Under the pieces are notes generated by a model. The model saw only the letters and a list, made by a program, of their open reading frames with translations. It was not told the origin of the DNA and searched no databases. Below, piece after piece: positions 33,396 to 45,210 of a stretch of 64,000 nucleotides of DNA. The stretch covers positions 60,259,576-60,323,575 of the forward strand of contig NC_134830.1 of NCBI RefSeq assembly GCF_004210375.1, read 5' to 3'. Position numbers and translations under genes: made by a program. This DNA is from Tachypleus tridentatus. Lineage: Eukaryota; Arthropoda; Merostomata; Xiphosura; Limulidae. Position 1 is the first letter of the stretch, and each line of letters begins with the position of its first letter.

Positions 33396-33553
33396 CAGTT
33401 GCCAAGCTAGGGTTTTCAGCGCCCGGGGACAAAGTCAGTGTTCGCGCCTCCTCGTGACAAAATTTAATTATGTAACATCAATTTGGCGCCCCCCACCCTC
33501 GATGTTGCGCCCAGGGACAGATGTACCCCCTTTTGTCCCCTAGCTACGCCACG
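33396..33553. mobile_element. hAT-type MITE, 158 bp
   Basis: The left end CAGTTGCCAAGCTAGGG and the right end CCCCTAGCTACGCCACG are imperfect inverted repeats. They carry a perfect 8-bp target-site duplication, TTCACATT, at 33388-33395 and 33554-33561. The interior is unusually GC-rich for this window (GGCGCCCCCCACCCTCG, TTGCGCCCAGGGAC) and non-coding. It represents a different hAT family from the other two in the window. Confidence 0.85.
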
Positions 33554-33842
33554 TTCACATTGCAATAAATCATATTAACAAACTGCCTGTTTGTAGGCTA
33601 AAATTATCATTTCGTTTTTGGGTTTGCTCTCCTAGATCCGTTAATGCTAGATTGCAGTTCATAATATCAGTTGTTATTTCATCTCAGTCGCAGCTTGATG
33701 TTTATCATTTCCACTCTTTTCACCTTTAGTATGTTCATTTTTTATCTCGTTATTTATCAAACTGAGATTTGGGTTTGCAATCTGGCTTTAAATATTATCT
33801 CTTGTTTTTTAATAACTTTTATATTTCTGTCACTTTCCTTCT

Positions 33843-33970
33843 GTTGTTTGTTTTGTATTAAACACAAAACTACGCAAAGGGCTATTTGTAATCTGCCCAC
33901 CAAGGGGATCGAAACCCTGTTTCTAGTGGTATAAGTCTGCAGACATACTACTGTGCCACTGGGGGGCTTT
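33843..33970 (-). mobile_element. tRNA-derived SINE, family B, full length
   Basis: Reverse-orientation copy: GTTGTTTGTTTTGTATTAAA tail, CACAAAACTACGCAAAGGGC, GGGGATCGAAACCCTGTTTC (B box side) and CTACTGTGCCACTGGGGGGC (5' end of the head). It is one of the most complete family B copies here. Two short frames on opposite strands (33671-34017) are by-products of it. Confidence 0.85.
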
Positions 33971-34299
33971 TCTAGTGTTTCATAATTTCCTTTTTTTTTA
34001 AATATTGGTTTGATCATATGTTGTCATTTTGAGATTGATATTGTGGAGTTTGTTTTATTGTTACTAATATAATTCTACTTCTGACATAAACGCTGCAAAA
34101 AAGTTTTTATTGTTAAGTATTTTCTTTGGAATTATGCGGTAAAAAGAATAACACAAAGTAAAATCCCTTTAATAATAGTGTATGAGTTTTATTTATTTTA
34201 TTATACGTGCTCCAAATTAGGTTTACTGTTGTTCACTGTACAGGCATAAATTCACAGTTAACACTTATACCAAGATTTCACTTCTTTCTAATCGCCCCC

Positions 34300-34430
34300 A
34301 CCCCCAAGTGGTACAACGGTATGTCTGCAGACTTAAAACGCTAGAAACTGGTTTTTTGATATCCACAGTGGGCAGAACACATATACCCCATTGTAGAGCT
34401 TTTCACTTCACTGCAAACCAGCCAACCAAC
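34300..34430 (+). mobile_element. tRNA-derived SINE, family B, full length
   Basis: CCCCCAAGTGGTACAACGGT head, ATGTCTGCAGACTTAAAACG, then CACAGTGGGCAGAACACATA and CCCCATTGTAGAGCTTTTCA with tail ACCAGCCAACCAAC. The AACCAAC tail repeat resembles the end of the I-type LINE at 53398. Confidence 0.8.
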
Positions 34431-34589
34431 AACTTACTAATTATTTCATCTACAAAATGTACGGTGTATCTGTTATCCCTTAGAATAAACACAACCTTAA
34501 TAATTAAAGCACTGGATTAAGAGTCTCAGTCACTTATATCGAGCTTGTAAGTTACACTGTATCTGAAGTAACGAGATACAATTTCCATC

Positions 34590-34688
34590 TCGCCAAAGTT
34601 ACACAATCGGCTATTTGTGCTCTACTTACGAGAGGTATCAAAACATGATTTTTATCGTTAAAGGTCTTTCAGCTCTGCCACTAAGTTG
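34590..34688 (-). mobile_element. tRNA-derived SINE, family B, reverse, decayed
   Basis: AAAGTTACACAATCGGCTAT, GAGAGGTATCAAAACATG and CAGCTCTGCCACTAAGTTG are family B blocks in reverse. It lies directly beside a family A copy. Confidence 0.65.
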
Positions 34689-34690
34689 TT

Positions 34691-34936
34691 TTTTTAAATT
34701 TGGCGCAAAGCTACTCACGGGCTATCTGCGCTAGCCGTCTGTAATTTAGCAGCCTAATTTAGAGGAAATGTAGCTACTCATTACCACACACCGCCAATTT
34801 TTGGCTACTATTTTACCAACGAATAGTGGAATTGACCGTCGCTGAAAGGGCGAGCATGTTTGGTGCGAGGGAGATTCGAACCCACGACTCTCGGATTACG
34901 AGTCGAACGCCTTAACCCACCTGGCCATGCCGGGCC
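34691..34936 (-). mobile_element. tRNA-derived SINE, family A
   Basis: Reverse-orientation copy from TAAATTTGGCGCAAAGC to CCATGCCGGGCC. The head retains the B box (GATTCGAACCC on the plus strand) and the body has a small deletion at the CATTATAACGCC block. It sits next to a reversed family B copy. Confidence 0.87.
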
Positions 34937-35600
34937 TGTGGCAGGAAGAGCCAAACGTCTAAATTGAATATGCTATTAAGATATGAAAAAGTTATGTATG
35001 CCATTTTGTTATTGTTCCTGTTTTTAAGCAGTAAATACTCTTTATTTATCATAAACATAAACTCGCATAAATGTAAAAAGCTTTTTGAAGAATAAAAAAA
35101 AGCTTCTGAAATACTGTCCACCCATACTGTTTTCTTTCTGACTGCGTCACTGTAACTGTTACTGTTAGATAAGTTCTCATTGTGAACGGTGAAGTTGTGT
35201 TTGGTGGAAGAGTTAAGTAACATCTAGGTTAAGCTCTATTAGAAAAAAAAAAAAAAAATGATTAGATTTAACATACTACCATAAATGTTAATAACACCAC
35301 AGCTTATGTGAGATATATGATTTTTATATTGTTCCTCACGATGTTTGGTGCGAGGCCTATGCTGAGTGAAACCGCATACAATCGATTGAAAATCTATGTA
35401 ATTGAGTTAGAATCTTAATCCAATTTACTATTCTTATTTGTGGTAAGGTAAAATTGAAAACAGAAATTTTTTTCGTTTAAATATTCAAGGTGAACATATT
35501 CCTTATTGAAAGAAAAAGATAGCTGCTCATAAAAAAATAACAGGTTGGTTCACAAAAAGTATAAGAAAACCATAATAAGTATGAGAAATTTAAATTGACT
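34937..35600. other. Non-coding DNA before the CR1-group LINE
   Basis: A 103-codon minus frame at 34912-35223 starts inside a SINE and has no motif, so it is not called. The left end of the LINE may begin around 35500 but is too decayed to place. Confidence 0.4.
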
Positions 35601-35609
35601 GGTAAAGTG

Positions 35610-37525
35610 GTGTGATGGGAGATTTAGAAGATTATAGAGGATCAGGAAAGTTGGTGAAACAGAAAATCAGGACTTCAAAAAGAATGTATGAGATAAGGGT
35701 GTTTGAAAATGTAAACAATTAACAGTAATTGTGAGTGTTAGTAAGGATTTCTTTAATTACATTAAGGGTAAACAAAATGTAAATGTGAGGGTAGGACCCT
35801 TGAAGGATGATAAAGGAATGCTTGTATCTGATGATCATGAGATAGCTGGGTTAGTAAATTTCATTGTTTATTCGGTTTTTACTAACAAAGATTTAAGCAG
35901 CATTTCACATCTTGAACAGTTGATAGATTGGAAACAAGATTGAATGAGATTTCTGCATTAATTTTGAGATAGTTAAAGTTTGGAAGACTTAAAGAATGAT
36001 ATGTTTCTTGGGCCACATAATATTTCTCCAAGGATTTTGAAGAAGGTTAAAGATTGGATATGTGAGCCACTAGCTACTGTTTGTTTTCAGTCATTGATTA
36101 GTGAACAAATAACAGAGGATTGGAAGTTAGTGAATGTACTACTGTTTTCAAGGGAAGTATTAGAAGTTTTCCCAGTAATTATAGATCCACTAGTCTTAAG
36201 TCAGTTGTGAAAAAGGTTTTGGAAAGTCTGATAAAAGACACTCTGCAAAGTCATTTAACAAAGTGTATGATTTGATCGAATGGTCAGCATAGCTCCACTG
36301 AAGGAAAACCTTGCCACACTAATCTTTTGACATTCTTTGTAAAGGCTACTGATTATGTAGATGAAGGTAAAAGTATAGATTTGGTGTATCTGGATTTTCA
36401 GAAAGCATTTGACAAGATAGCACAGAAAAGGCATGTAAAAAAATTATCTCTAGAGGTGTGGGGTATAAGTTAGCAAATTGGATAGAAGAGAGTCTGGATG
36501 GAAGAAAACTGCAGGTTGTTACAAATGGAATTCAGTCAAAGTGGATTAATGTTAGGAGTGGGATACCTCAGGGCTCAGTCTTAGGACCCATACTCATTTC
36601 AATTTACATTAATGATTTAGATGAAAGAATGATCAATAAATTATTTAAATTTGCACATAGTATTAAGATCTTGGATGCTACTAACTGTGAAGAAGATGCT
36701 TCTGAGTTGCAAAAGGATTTAGATCATTTAATAAGCTGAGAAAATAAATGGCAGATGGAATTTAATTATAATAACTGCAGGATAATGCATGTGGGTTATC
36801 ATAATTTGGATTATAAAGAATGAAAGAAAGGGATCTTGGGATAATAGCTGATCAGTCTCTAAAGCCATCCAAGTAGTGTGGCACAGCATTATGTCTGTGG
36901 AGTCACACTGCTAGAAACTAGGTTTCAATACCGGTGGTGGGACGAAGCACAGATGGTCCTCTGTGTGGCTTTGTGCTTACTTCAGAATAAACAGACAAGC
37001 CAACTAGTGTGTTGTTGGTAGTGATATAGTAAATAGGATATTAGGTTTTATCTGCAGCAATATTGAATAAAAGTCTAAAGAGGTTATGATTTAATTGTAT
37101 AGGTCACTGGTTAGACTACATTTGGAATAGTGTATTCAGACTAGGGCTCCTCACCTTAAGAAATACATTAAATTGTTGGAAATGGTTCAGAGAATTGTAC
37201 TTGGGATGGAAGGATTGTCATACAAAGAGAGGTTGAAATCTCTTAAACTGGAATCTGATTTTAGGATTGTAAAAGGAATTGTTAGTTTTGATACACCATC
37301 TTTTTTCATACTTAACAGTTAGAACAGTAGGACTAGGATACACAAATATAAATTTCAGTAAGATAATAATTTTCAGCTAAGATAGTTTTATTTTTCCAAT
37401 AGGCTGGTTGGTCTCATGAATGGATGTTGTGGAGACGGTAAATTTAAGTGAGTTAAAGAAAGAGCTTGATAACTATATGAATGGTTGTTGAATACCAATT
37501 TTTGAAACTTTATTGTTGATGGCAG
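35610..37525 (+). mobile_element. CR1/L2-group LINE, copy 1 (reverse transcriptase region)
   Basis: Plus-orientation segments read FFNYIKGKQNVNVRVGPLKD (35740), NISPRILKKVKDWICEPLA (36020), DLVYLDFQKAFDKIAQ (36380, RT palm with the F-K-AFD motif), RSGIPQGSVLGPILISIYIN (36555, RT motif 4 PQGSVLGP) and a degraded ADD box (FKFAHSIKIL, where FADDTK is usual, 36645). The C-terminal region continues with PEMVQRR-like and EGLSYKERLKSL around 37180-37250. The LINE contains several frame changes and stops and is dead. A family B SINE interrupts it at about 36880-37007. The 5' end and endonuclease were not found. Confidence 0.82.
36880..37007 (+). mobile_element. tRNA-derived SINE, family B, inside LINE copy 1
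   Basis: GCACAGCATTATGTCTGTGG, CTAGAAACTAGGTTTCAATA, CCGGTGGTGGGACGAAGCAC and CTCTGTGTGGCTTTGTGCTT, then a CAGAATAAACAGACAAGCC tail. LINE sequence on both sides (CTAAAGCCATCC and TGTGTTGTTGGTAGTG) is continuous in related copies, so the SINE is the later arrival. CCAAGTAGTGTG and CCAACTAGTGTG may be its target-site duplication. Confidence 0.8.
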
Positions 37526-37539
37526 TTAAAACTGTAGTA

Positions 37540-38050
37540 TGGGAAAATTATCAAGAAATGAATGAATCAATTTCAAAACTTTTGAACAAAGGCAAGACCT
37601 AGTTATAGAATTGTTGGAGAAGGTTCAGAGAAGATTCACTAAGATGATATTAAAAGTGGTGGTATTTTCCCATAAGAAGATATTAAAATTTTTAAACTTG
37701 TTTTCTCTGGAAAGGGGAAGGGTCAGATGGATTTGATTTAAGGTTTTAAGATTATTAATCGTAATGAGAATATAGATCCATAAAACGTTTTTGTTTAAGT
37801 AATGAAAACAATAGGACAAGTTGTCATAAATTTTAAAATTTTGGTAGCAGTCACCTGCAGTTTAGACAGCATTACTTTTCAACAGGGGGAGTTGGAATGA
37901 ACTGCCTGTAAGGGTGTTGGAGACAGTAAATTTAACCACGTTCTTGAAAAGACTGGATGAATACATGAACAGTAATGGTTGGTTATAGTTGGAAGCTAGA
38001 AGGGACAACTTTGATGGCTAATAAGCTCCTTTTTGTCCTCTTAAAATTTT
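37540..38050 (+). mobile_element. CR1/L2-group LINE, 3'-end fragment
   Basis: It carries the terminal reverse-transcriptase-downstream region in decayed form (AGAAGGTTCAGAGAAGATTC near 37618, ATGAACTGCCTGTAAGGGTG near 37896, GATGAATACATGAACAG near 37955). These blocks match the 3' end of CR1-group elements, where the protein reads VQRRFTKMI...WNELPVRVLETV...LDEYMN. It is a separate copy from the LINE to its left. Confidence 0.6.
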
Positions 38051-41000
38051 GTGAAATTAGTTTGGAATTTTATTTTCTAATGTATAACTAGATGTGAAAG
38101 GTTACATTTAGTTGTTTATTTTTAATTCAGTTAATGAACAATGATGAACTAAATATCTTTTTTGTAATTTTGTTGTTGTTGTTTTTTGCTTTTTGGTTTA
38201 AAAATGAAAACTTGTATTCAAATTAAACTACAAAAGAAAAATGCAACTTCAAATCAAGACAAAAATGTTTTAAATTATTCATAACAATGAAACTTCACAT
38301 CTTTGACAAATAAACTTGTTCACATTGGAATGACCAGTGATGAATAATGCATTTCATGTTTTTAAATGTTTAATAACTGTGTAGGCAGTCTGTTATGCAT
38401 GCAGTTATGGGGTAGAATATTTGTGATAAACAGATATTCCAATGTATTTTATGTTCATGAGATTCATGCATGTAAGCCAGATATTATAGGTTTAACTGTA
38501 CAGATGGGTATGATTAGACAACGTGAATGAGTAAAAATTGTATCAGAGTTGTTATATAATATGTTACACAGCCCAATATGCATCAGATATGTTTGTGAAT
38601 AATAATTAATACTTGAAATAGAACAATCAAGCATTATGAGCAGGACAAAAGTAAGTAAAATTGTATTTAACTGATATAAGCACAGTGCTGTTCTATAGTA
38701 TTATGCAACAAAGCTCTTCCTTTAATACTGATTAATTATTTGTAAGTAAACATATTAGCCTATCAATAAAATCACAGTAATGTAACACCCAACCAACCAC
38801 TGAGCCAGTTACATATTGTTATTCACTATTGAAACTTGCACATTCATTATTTGGATACCATGAATGCTTCTGCCACAGCTATGTTCTCAGATAAATATTT
38901 TGCCGAGCTAACAGGATTCAACTTCTAAGCAGTCTTTGCTGACTGCTGTTTCACAAAAGAAAGAGTAAAGATGGTACTGAACATGTTTAACACATATAAA
39001 CAGGTAAGGCTTCACTCAGATCATATAGCAATATCCAGAAAATGTGGGTCAATGAAAAAGTTCAGAAAGTAAAAAAATGCTTTCATTTGTGAAACTATTG
39101 TATACAAGCAATATTTACATGAATGTTAATTTTCATTCTTGCAAACTTTAATATTAGAAATGGAACATTTGATTTGATATTTAAAAAAAACATTATTTGA
39201 TGCAATGTGAAAAAATTTTTTCCATGGTATGCCCATGTAATCTCTAGAATTTGAAATTATGGGCTTACTAAGTATGTCTCTGTAATAAATAAAACAATGT
39301 ATAGGTAGCCAGAAATGTACATGTGAGATAAGCTGAAATGTATTCTGAGTTTTGATAATCTAACAGTAATGTTGATTAAACTGCTGTAGGTGTATTCAAA
39401 CTGTAGTTCATAATAGATTGCAAAGGAAGATGTGAAGGGGCAGAAAAGGCAAAACAAATATTTGTTTAAAATGTATTGTGTATTTAAATAGGGTTAGTTG
39501 TTCTTCACAAACTTGTTTGTTTGGTTATGCTACACATCAGTAATTTTTTTTCTTATTTGTTAGTTTTGGATTTTTTCACATAGTTGTCCCTAATTTAAAA
39601 CTTTAGCTCAGAGAGAATGCAGCTGTAGTATCCTCTACCAGCTCTTTGACTGCTTTTTGTTTGAGCGTATAATGGGATTTAACTGTCACTGTTTTAGTGC
39701 ATCCTTGGTTTCTTTCAGAGTACAGAACATATTTTTACAGTGGTAGGATACAAACTACGGACTTTTGGAATTACGGTCTGGACATGCTAATTATTAACCC
39801 TTACCCTGACCCCACTTCTTTTTTATTTAGTACTCTAAATATTTTGTAATTGTATTAAAGTTATGTAGAACTATATTATTGCACATAATATTGTTTTTTT
39901 CTTGGAGTGGTTTTTATTCTTTGTTGATTATAAATTATTTGACAGTATAAGTATAGTTTTAGGTGTGGAGATCTTGATTGTTCACTCTCACAAAAACAGG
40001 GTCGTGTTTGAAAACTCTTACTGTTCATAGGAGTTGGTTGTGGTAATCTGCATAGCCAGGGTTTTGTGATACTGCTTAGTATATGCATTAGACAATTGTT
40101 TGAGTAAATGAGAAAATATTTGTAAATTTTATCTTAAGAACTTGTATATTTGTATTATGGTTTGCTGTAATGTGATTGTGTTTCATAAGAGCCTGAATTT
40201 TAAACTATTTTCTCCAAAATTAACATCAAGCACAGTAATCTTTTCTTTTTCAGTTTTCAAAATACACTTAAAAGGAGATGTTTTGGCATATTTAAAAGTA
40301 AAAATAATGAAATTTATTTTATAATTTTTTTCAGAAAAAATTGTCTTTACATTTTGATTATGTAATTTTATTTAAACTGTATAACTTAGCAGTAAATGAT
40401 ACAACTGTAATATATAGTAGACTAAATATATATTTGTTGAAATGTGTTGTTCATATCTTTAACTTTCAGAAGTGATATGAGTGGATAGTTTGCAACAGCT
40501 ACCCCTGATCGTTGAAGGTTATTCAAATAGAGTAAAGCATGTATGACTAATTAAAAAGACATGTTTCAGATTAGAAAGTATAAAAGTTTTCAACAGTGTT
40601 TTCCTTTTAGAATTATTTATATATGAAGTCCAAAAAAGGTTCAGAATTAAGTTAAATAACCAAGATGCAAAACCCCTGCTTTTATTTGAGCAAAAACATG
40701 TGTCTACTACTCTACCACCTGGGCAAGCTATCAAGATTCAAGTTTTTAGCTAGTAATTCTTTAATTAATATTACTTCGTCCAATTATTTGACTTAGTACA
40801 CTTTTATTTCCTGAAATAATAGTTAAACATAACTGAATATGGTCTAAATACAGTGTTTAACAAAATAAAGAAGTGACTTTACATTTATGTAATTGGTTAA
40901 AAACATTTCCAGTAATAGAACTGCTAAGAAGTAACCAAGGGGTTTAAAGCATGGAGAGATTTGCTGTTGATATTGAATAATAACTACAGCTTACAAAAAA

Positions 41001-41160
41001 GTGAGTTTATTTTCCTTGACCTTTCAAACATATTAGTAAGAGTATACATATTTATGTGTTGTGATTGATTTTATTAATATTGTTCATGAAACAAAATCTT
41101 TATGCAAGTCTGTATACAAGTTAATGAAGAATCATCCTATTGTAATGTGGGTGATATTAC
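38051..41160. other. Gene-free 3.1 kb between LINE copies
   Basis: AT-rich DNA. A very old family A SINE relic may lie at about 39575-39700 (TAGTTGTCCCTAATTTAAAA, ATAATGGGATTTAACTGTCA). Frames at 39257-39457, 39876-40088, 40142-40324 and 40519-40734 are unsupported. Confidence 0.4.
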
Positions 41161-41164
41161 AATG

Positions 41165-42900
41165 AAGTTTCTTAAAAGTGGATTTTCATCACATTCAACA
41201 AGACAACTGCATTAATTCTAAGGTGTTTAAGAAAAAATTAGGAACCTTAAAAAACAGTAAAGCTCCTGGACCAGATAATATTTTCCCAAGGGTTTTAAGG
41301 AGGTTAAAGATTGGATATGTGAATTACTTACTACTGTTTTGTGTCAGTCTTTGAATAGTTTGCAGATACCAGAGTATTGGAAGTTAGTTAATGTGATTCC
41401 TCTTTTCAAGGGAAATAATAGAAGTCGCCCCAGTAATTATAGGTTCATTATTCTTACATCACTTGTAAGATGAGTCTTGTAAGATAAGTCTGATAAAATA
41501 TGTTTTGCAAATTCATTTAACAAAGATTAAAAGTTTAATAGATAGTCAATATGGCTCCACTAAGGGAAAATCTTGCCTCATAAATCTTTGACATTCATTG
41601 AAAAGGTTACTGCTTATGTAGATGAGGGTAACAGTATAGAGTTGATGTATCTGGATTTTCAGACAGCATTTGACAAAGTGCCACACAAATGTCTAGTAAA
41701 AAATAATCTGTATAGGTGTAGGTTATAAGTTAGCAAACTGGATATAAGAGAGTCTGGATGGAAAAAACAGAGGGTTGTTACAAATGGAGTTCAGTCAAAC
41801 TGGATTAATGTCAGAAGTGGGATACATTAGGTCTCAGTCTTATGACCTTTGCTCATTTTGATATAAATCATTAACACAGTTGAAAGAATGGTCAATAAAT
41901 TACTTAAATTTGCTGATAATATAAAGTCTTGGGTGTTACAGAGTGTGAAGAGGATGCTTCTGATTTACAGAAGGATTTAGATAATTTAGTGAGTTGGACA
42001 AATAAATGGAAGATAATGCATGTGGGTTATCATAATTTGAATTATAAGTATAATTTGCATAGGAATAAACTTAGCAGTGTCAGGAAAGTAAGGGATCTTG
42101 ATGTAATAGTGGATCAATCTCTAAAACTGCTGATGGTAGAGCATACATGATTTTATGTTGTATTAATAGAAATATTGAATACAAGTCTAAAGAGGTCATG
42201 ATTTCATTGTACAGGTCACTGGTTAGGCCATATTTGGAATATTTTGTTCTGTATTGGGCTCCTTACCTTAGGAAAGACAATGAATTCTTGGAAAGGGTTC
42301 AAAGAAGGGTTACCAGAATAGTGCTTGAGATGGAGGGGTTGTCATGTAAGAAAAGGTTGAAATCACTAATTTGTTTTCTCTTGAAAAAGAAGGAGTAGGG
42401 GAATGTAATTGAAGTGTTTAAGATTGTATAGGGAATAGTGTTGTTTGTTTGTTTGTTTTTTTGAATTTCGCACAAAGCTACTCGAGGGCTATCTGTGCTA
42501 GCCATCCCTAATTTAATAGTGTAAGACTAGAGGGAAGGCAGCTAGTCATCACCACCCACCGCCAACTCTTGGGCTACTCTTTTAACAATAAATAGTGGGA
42601 TTGACTGACACATTATAACGTCCCCACGGCTGAAAGAGCGAGCATGTTTGGCGCGATGGGGATGCGAACCCGCGACCCACAGATTACGAGTCGTACGCCT
42701 TAACACGCTTGGCCATGCTGGTCCAAATAGTGTTGATGGATTATATTTTTCATACTTAACAGTTGGAATAATAGAATAATGGAACACACAAATTTTTGCA
42801 AGGTAGGAGTCATCTTCAGCTAAGACTGTTTTATTTTTCTAAGAGAGTGGTTGGTTTTTGGATGTTGCAGTAAATGCTTGACAATGGTTGTCTTTAAGAT
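41165..42900 (+). mobile_element. CR1/L2-group LINE, copy 2 (reverse transcriptase region)
   Basis: Plus-orientation RT blocks: LGTLKNSKAPGPDNIFPRVL (41240), PEYWKLVNVIPLFKGNNRSR (41370), LMYLDFQTAFDKVPHK (41640), CEEDASDLQKDLDNLVSW (41940), SLYRSLVRPYLEYFVLYWAP (42200) and EGLSCKKRLKSL (42330). It is the same family as the copy at 35610-37525 and carries many lesions. A family A SINE is inserted at 42444-42725, after which the LINE resumes (TGATGGATTATATTTTTCAT, CATACTTAACAGTTGGAA). Confidence 0.82.
42444..42725 (-). mobile_element. tRNA-derived SINE, family A, inside LINE copy 2
   Basis: Reverse-orientation full-length copy ending GGCCATGCTGGTCC, with a perfect 10-bp duplication, AATAGTGTTG, at 42434-42443 and 42726-42735. 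The paralogous LINE copy at about 37268-37320 provides the uninterrupted equivalent. Confidence 0.93.
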
Positions 42901-44290
42901 TTTTTAATTATTTTAATTTAGTTTAGAGGTTAGAATAACCAGGATAAACAAATACATCCCAAAACATGTTATAATCTAAAAAGAAAAATATTGGAATTAG
43001 TTTTAAACCCACTTTCTGAGTCACCATCAGGCTTAATTAATATTAACTTCTAATCACAGCAAGCTATATACTTAGAGAAAAACTGAAGATCAATCTGATA
43101 AACAATAAAGCTAATTGAAATTTAACCTATATAAAACCAAGTTTGTGTCATGTCATGCTTGATTTCTCAAAATAGAAGTTATAAAAGCCACAATGCATTT
43201 ATCAAGATAGAATAGTCAGATTACTGCCTGTCCATAATGGTTTTAGTGATGGGGATGCAGGGGCACTGTGAAGGGTGTATTTTTTATGTGAAACCTTATT
43301 AGTGTTGTGAGTATTGGTATAATAAACCTGAAGTAAACATTAGTTTGGAATCAACTATTGTATAGCCAACTGCATAAAAATTATCATGATAATAAAAGTA
43401 ATTGTTCAGTTTTAACCTTGAATCATTTCTGAATTAAACTATTTTCTGTTAAGTCACCAATATGTTTAATTTAAAATAAACCTCTTTAAACAATAGACTC
43501 TAAATTAAGAAATCACCTGATATTTTTCCAGTTTTGTTACCAATACATTTCATTTTATACTTTCAGTACATAGACTAACAAGAATATTAGGTTATACTTT
43601 TGTTACTAAGCAACATGCCATTGTTGGGATGTAGTGTTACCAAAATGTACTGGCTTTTCTATATCTTAGAAGTTGATAATATAATCAGTTTTTACCAATA
43701 TTTATTCTGTGAATATGTCAGAAATTCATTTCATGAATAATCTTAGTTTTGATTTGCTCATAAAAGAATTTACCAACATTTGGCTGCCCCAACTGCACTT
43801 TTTATCCTCCTTGTTGTTTAAGCTTAATTTCACAAAATGTATTTATTTCAGTTAGCTATGAAATTTGAAGTTAGGGTATACTATGGGGTGGGGTTGTAAA
43901 ACTTGCCTCATCATATTTTACAGACAATGAACTAGTATTTGCTCCATGTTTTTACTTTTATTTTTAAGTGTAAAAGTGCTGAGTGTCTTTCTGACACATT
44001 TATATTGTTGAAATGACACAGTTGTTATAAACATAAGAACAAGGTTAATTACTCTGCATTGAGAGAGATCTGATAAAATAATAAATTAAAAATGTGTAGT
44101 AAACACTATAAATATTAATTAGCTATAACATTGCAATGTAGTATTTTAAATATAATTGTTAAATAGTAAATTGTTCAAGCAAAGAATAAATAAATGTCAA
44201 ACTTTAAAAAAAATGCATACATTTCATGAACTAGCTTCCTGGTTAACACCAAGAAAATTCTGGTAAACATTGTTTGATAGATTGTTTAGG
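42901..44290. other. Non-coding DNA, nothing recognised
   Basis: AT-rich region upstream of the palindrome and the CROT gene. No promoter, exon or element end could be supported. Confidence 0.4.
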
Positions 44291-44406
44291 CAGAATATTC
44301 ATGATGAAACTTTGTAGAATGGATGGCAACTGCCTGCTGTGGAGGCACAAGTGTAGAGGCCGATGTTTTGAAAGTCTTCTGCCTTTGTCTTCAAGTCAGT
44401 GTGTGT

Positions 44407-44804
44407 AAACTCAAACTAACGTGGCAGGGGTTTAGTTTAGAGAGAGATAAATCGTAAGAATTCTCTCTCCAACTGGGGTGTTCAGGAACGTTGTGGTTCC
44501 TCTTCTTCCCCTTTCATGAAAGGTTATTAGTTTTAGTTTTATTTATTTATTTATTAAATAATTTTGACTCTTTTTTTTGGGTGAAGGAGGTCATTCTTAA
44601 TGTTATCCTAGACCGAGGCAAAGGCAGCACCGGAGAGAACGGCCAGGTCCTGTCCCGAAAGGCAGAAGTCAAAGTAAATATGAACACGAATTCAAACGAC
44701 CCGACTCAGGGTTTGGCAATAAAGTTGCCTGTGCTGGGATCTAAAAATCCAATGCCTAAGTTTTTGCTGTGGGGGGAAATGGGAGTGCCCCGAGAAAACC
44801 CACT
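44407..44804. mobile_element. 398-bp insertion in the left palindrome arm
   Basis: This segment has no partner in the right arm. It is flanked by CAGTGTGTGT at 44397-44406 and 44805-44814, a possible 10-bp target-site duplication, though that sequence is partly low-complexity. The interior is relatively GC-rich, with CGGAGAGAACGGCCAGG and GGGAGTGCCCCGAGAAAACC. Frames over it (44491-44954) are not recognised. The class of element is unknown. Confidence 0.6.
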
Positions 44805-45050
44805 CAGTGTGTGTGTTGGTGTTGTCAGTCTTTTATAGTGTCCTGGTGGATTGTGGAGAGCATGTTTTTATTGGTTGGATTATCACTGTTTCTGATTAGA
44901 GAAAAAATTTCCTGTAGATTCAACCAATGGCAGCCACAGATTACTCAGCTCTAATCCAGAATCTCTGTTTAGTGAAGGTTTAATAGTGAGTAACAGAAAC
45001 AGTGATAATCCAACCAATAATAACATGCTCTCCACAATCCACCAGGACAC

Positions 45051-45058
45051 TATAAAAG
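45051..45058 (+). promoter_or_regulatory. Candidate TATA box in the right palindrome arm
   Basis: TATAAAAG lies about 175 bases upstream of the CROT start codon at 45225, in an orientation that would drive the gene. The mirror copy in the left arm (TATAAAAGAC on the minus strand, about 44836-44845) points the other way. The acceptor just before the coding exon suggests an upstream UTR exon; CCACAACAG followed by GTAGTC at about 45153 could be its donor, but the resulting intron would be only about 58 bases. Function is unproven. Confidence 0.3.
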
Positions 45059-45210
45059 ACCGACAACACCAACACACACACACACTGACTTGAAGACGAG
45101 AGGCAGAAGACTTTTGAAACATCATCCTCTACACTTGTGTCTCCACAACAGGTAGTCACCATCCATTCTACAAAGTTTCTTCTGTTAAACAGTTTTATCT
45201 CATGTTTCAG

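Larger units (their letters stand above)
44300..45190. repeat. Large palindromic (fold-back) element upstream of CROT
   Basis: The outer left arm (about 44307-44406, ACTTTGTAGAATGGATGG, CACAAGTGTAGAGG, AGTCTTCTGCC) is the near reverse complement of 45085-45180. The inner left arm (about 44815-44903, GTTGGTGTTGTCAGTC, TGTGGAGAGCATG, GGTTGGATTATCACTGTTTC) is the reverse complement of about 44993-45082. A 398-bp insertion separates the two halves of the left arm, and the loop is about 90 bp. Each arm holds a TATAAAAGAC box pointing outward, on the plus strand at about 45051 and on the minus strand in the left arm. The right arm ends about 40 bases before the first CROT coding exon at 45211. It may be a foldback transposon. 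Confidence 0.85.

Noticed and set aside
34912-35223. 103-codon minus-strand frame.
   Set aside because: It begins inside a SINE head and shows no motif.
44491-44838. 115-codon frame over the palindrome insertion.
   Set aside because: It crosses the insertion boundary into repeat sequence and matches nothing known to me.
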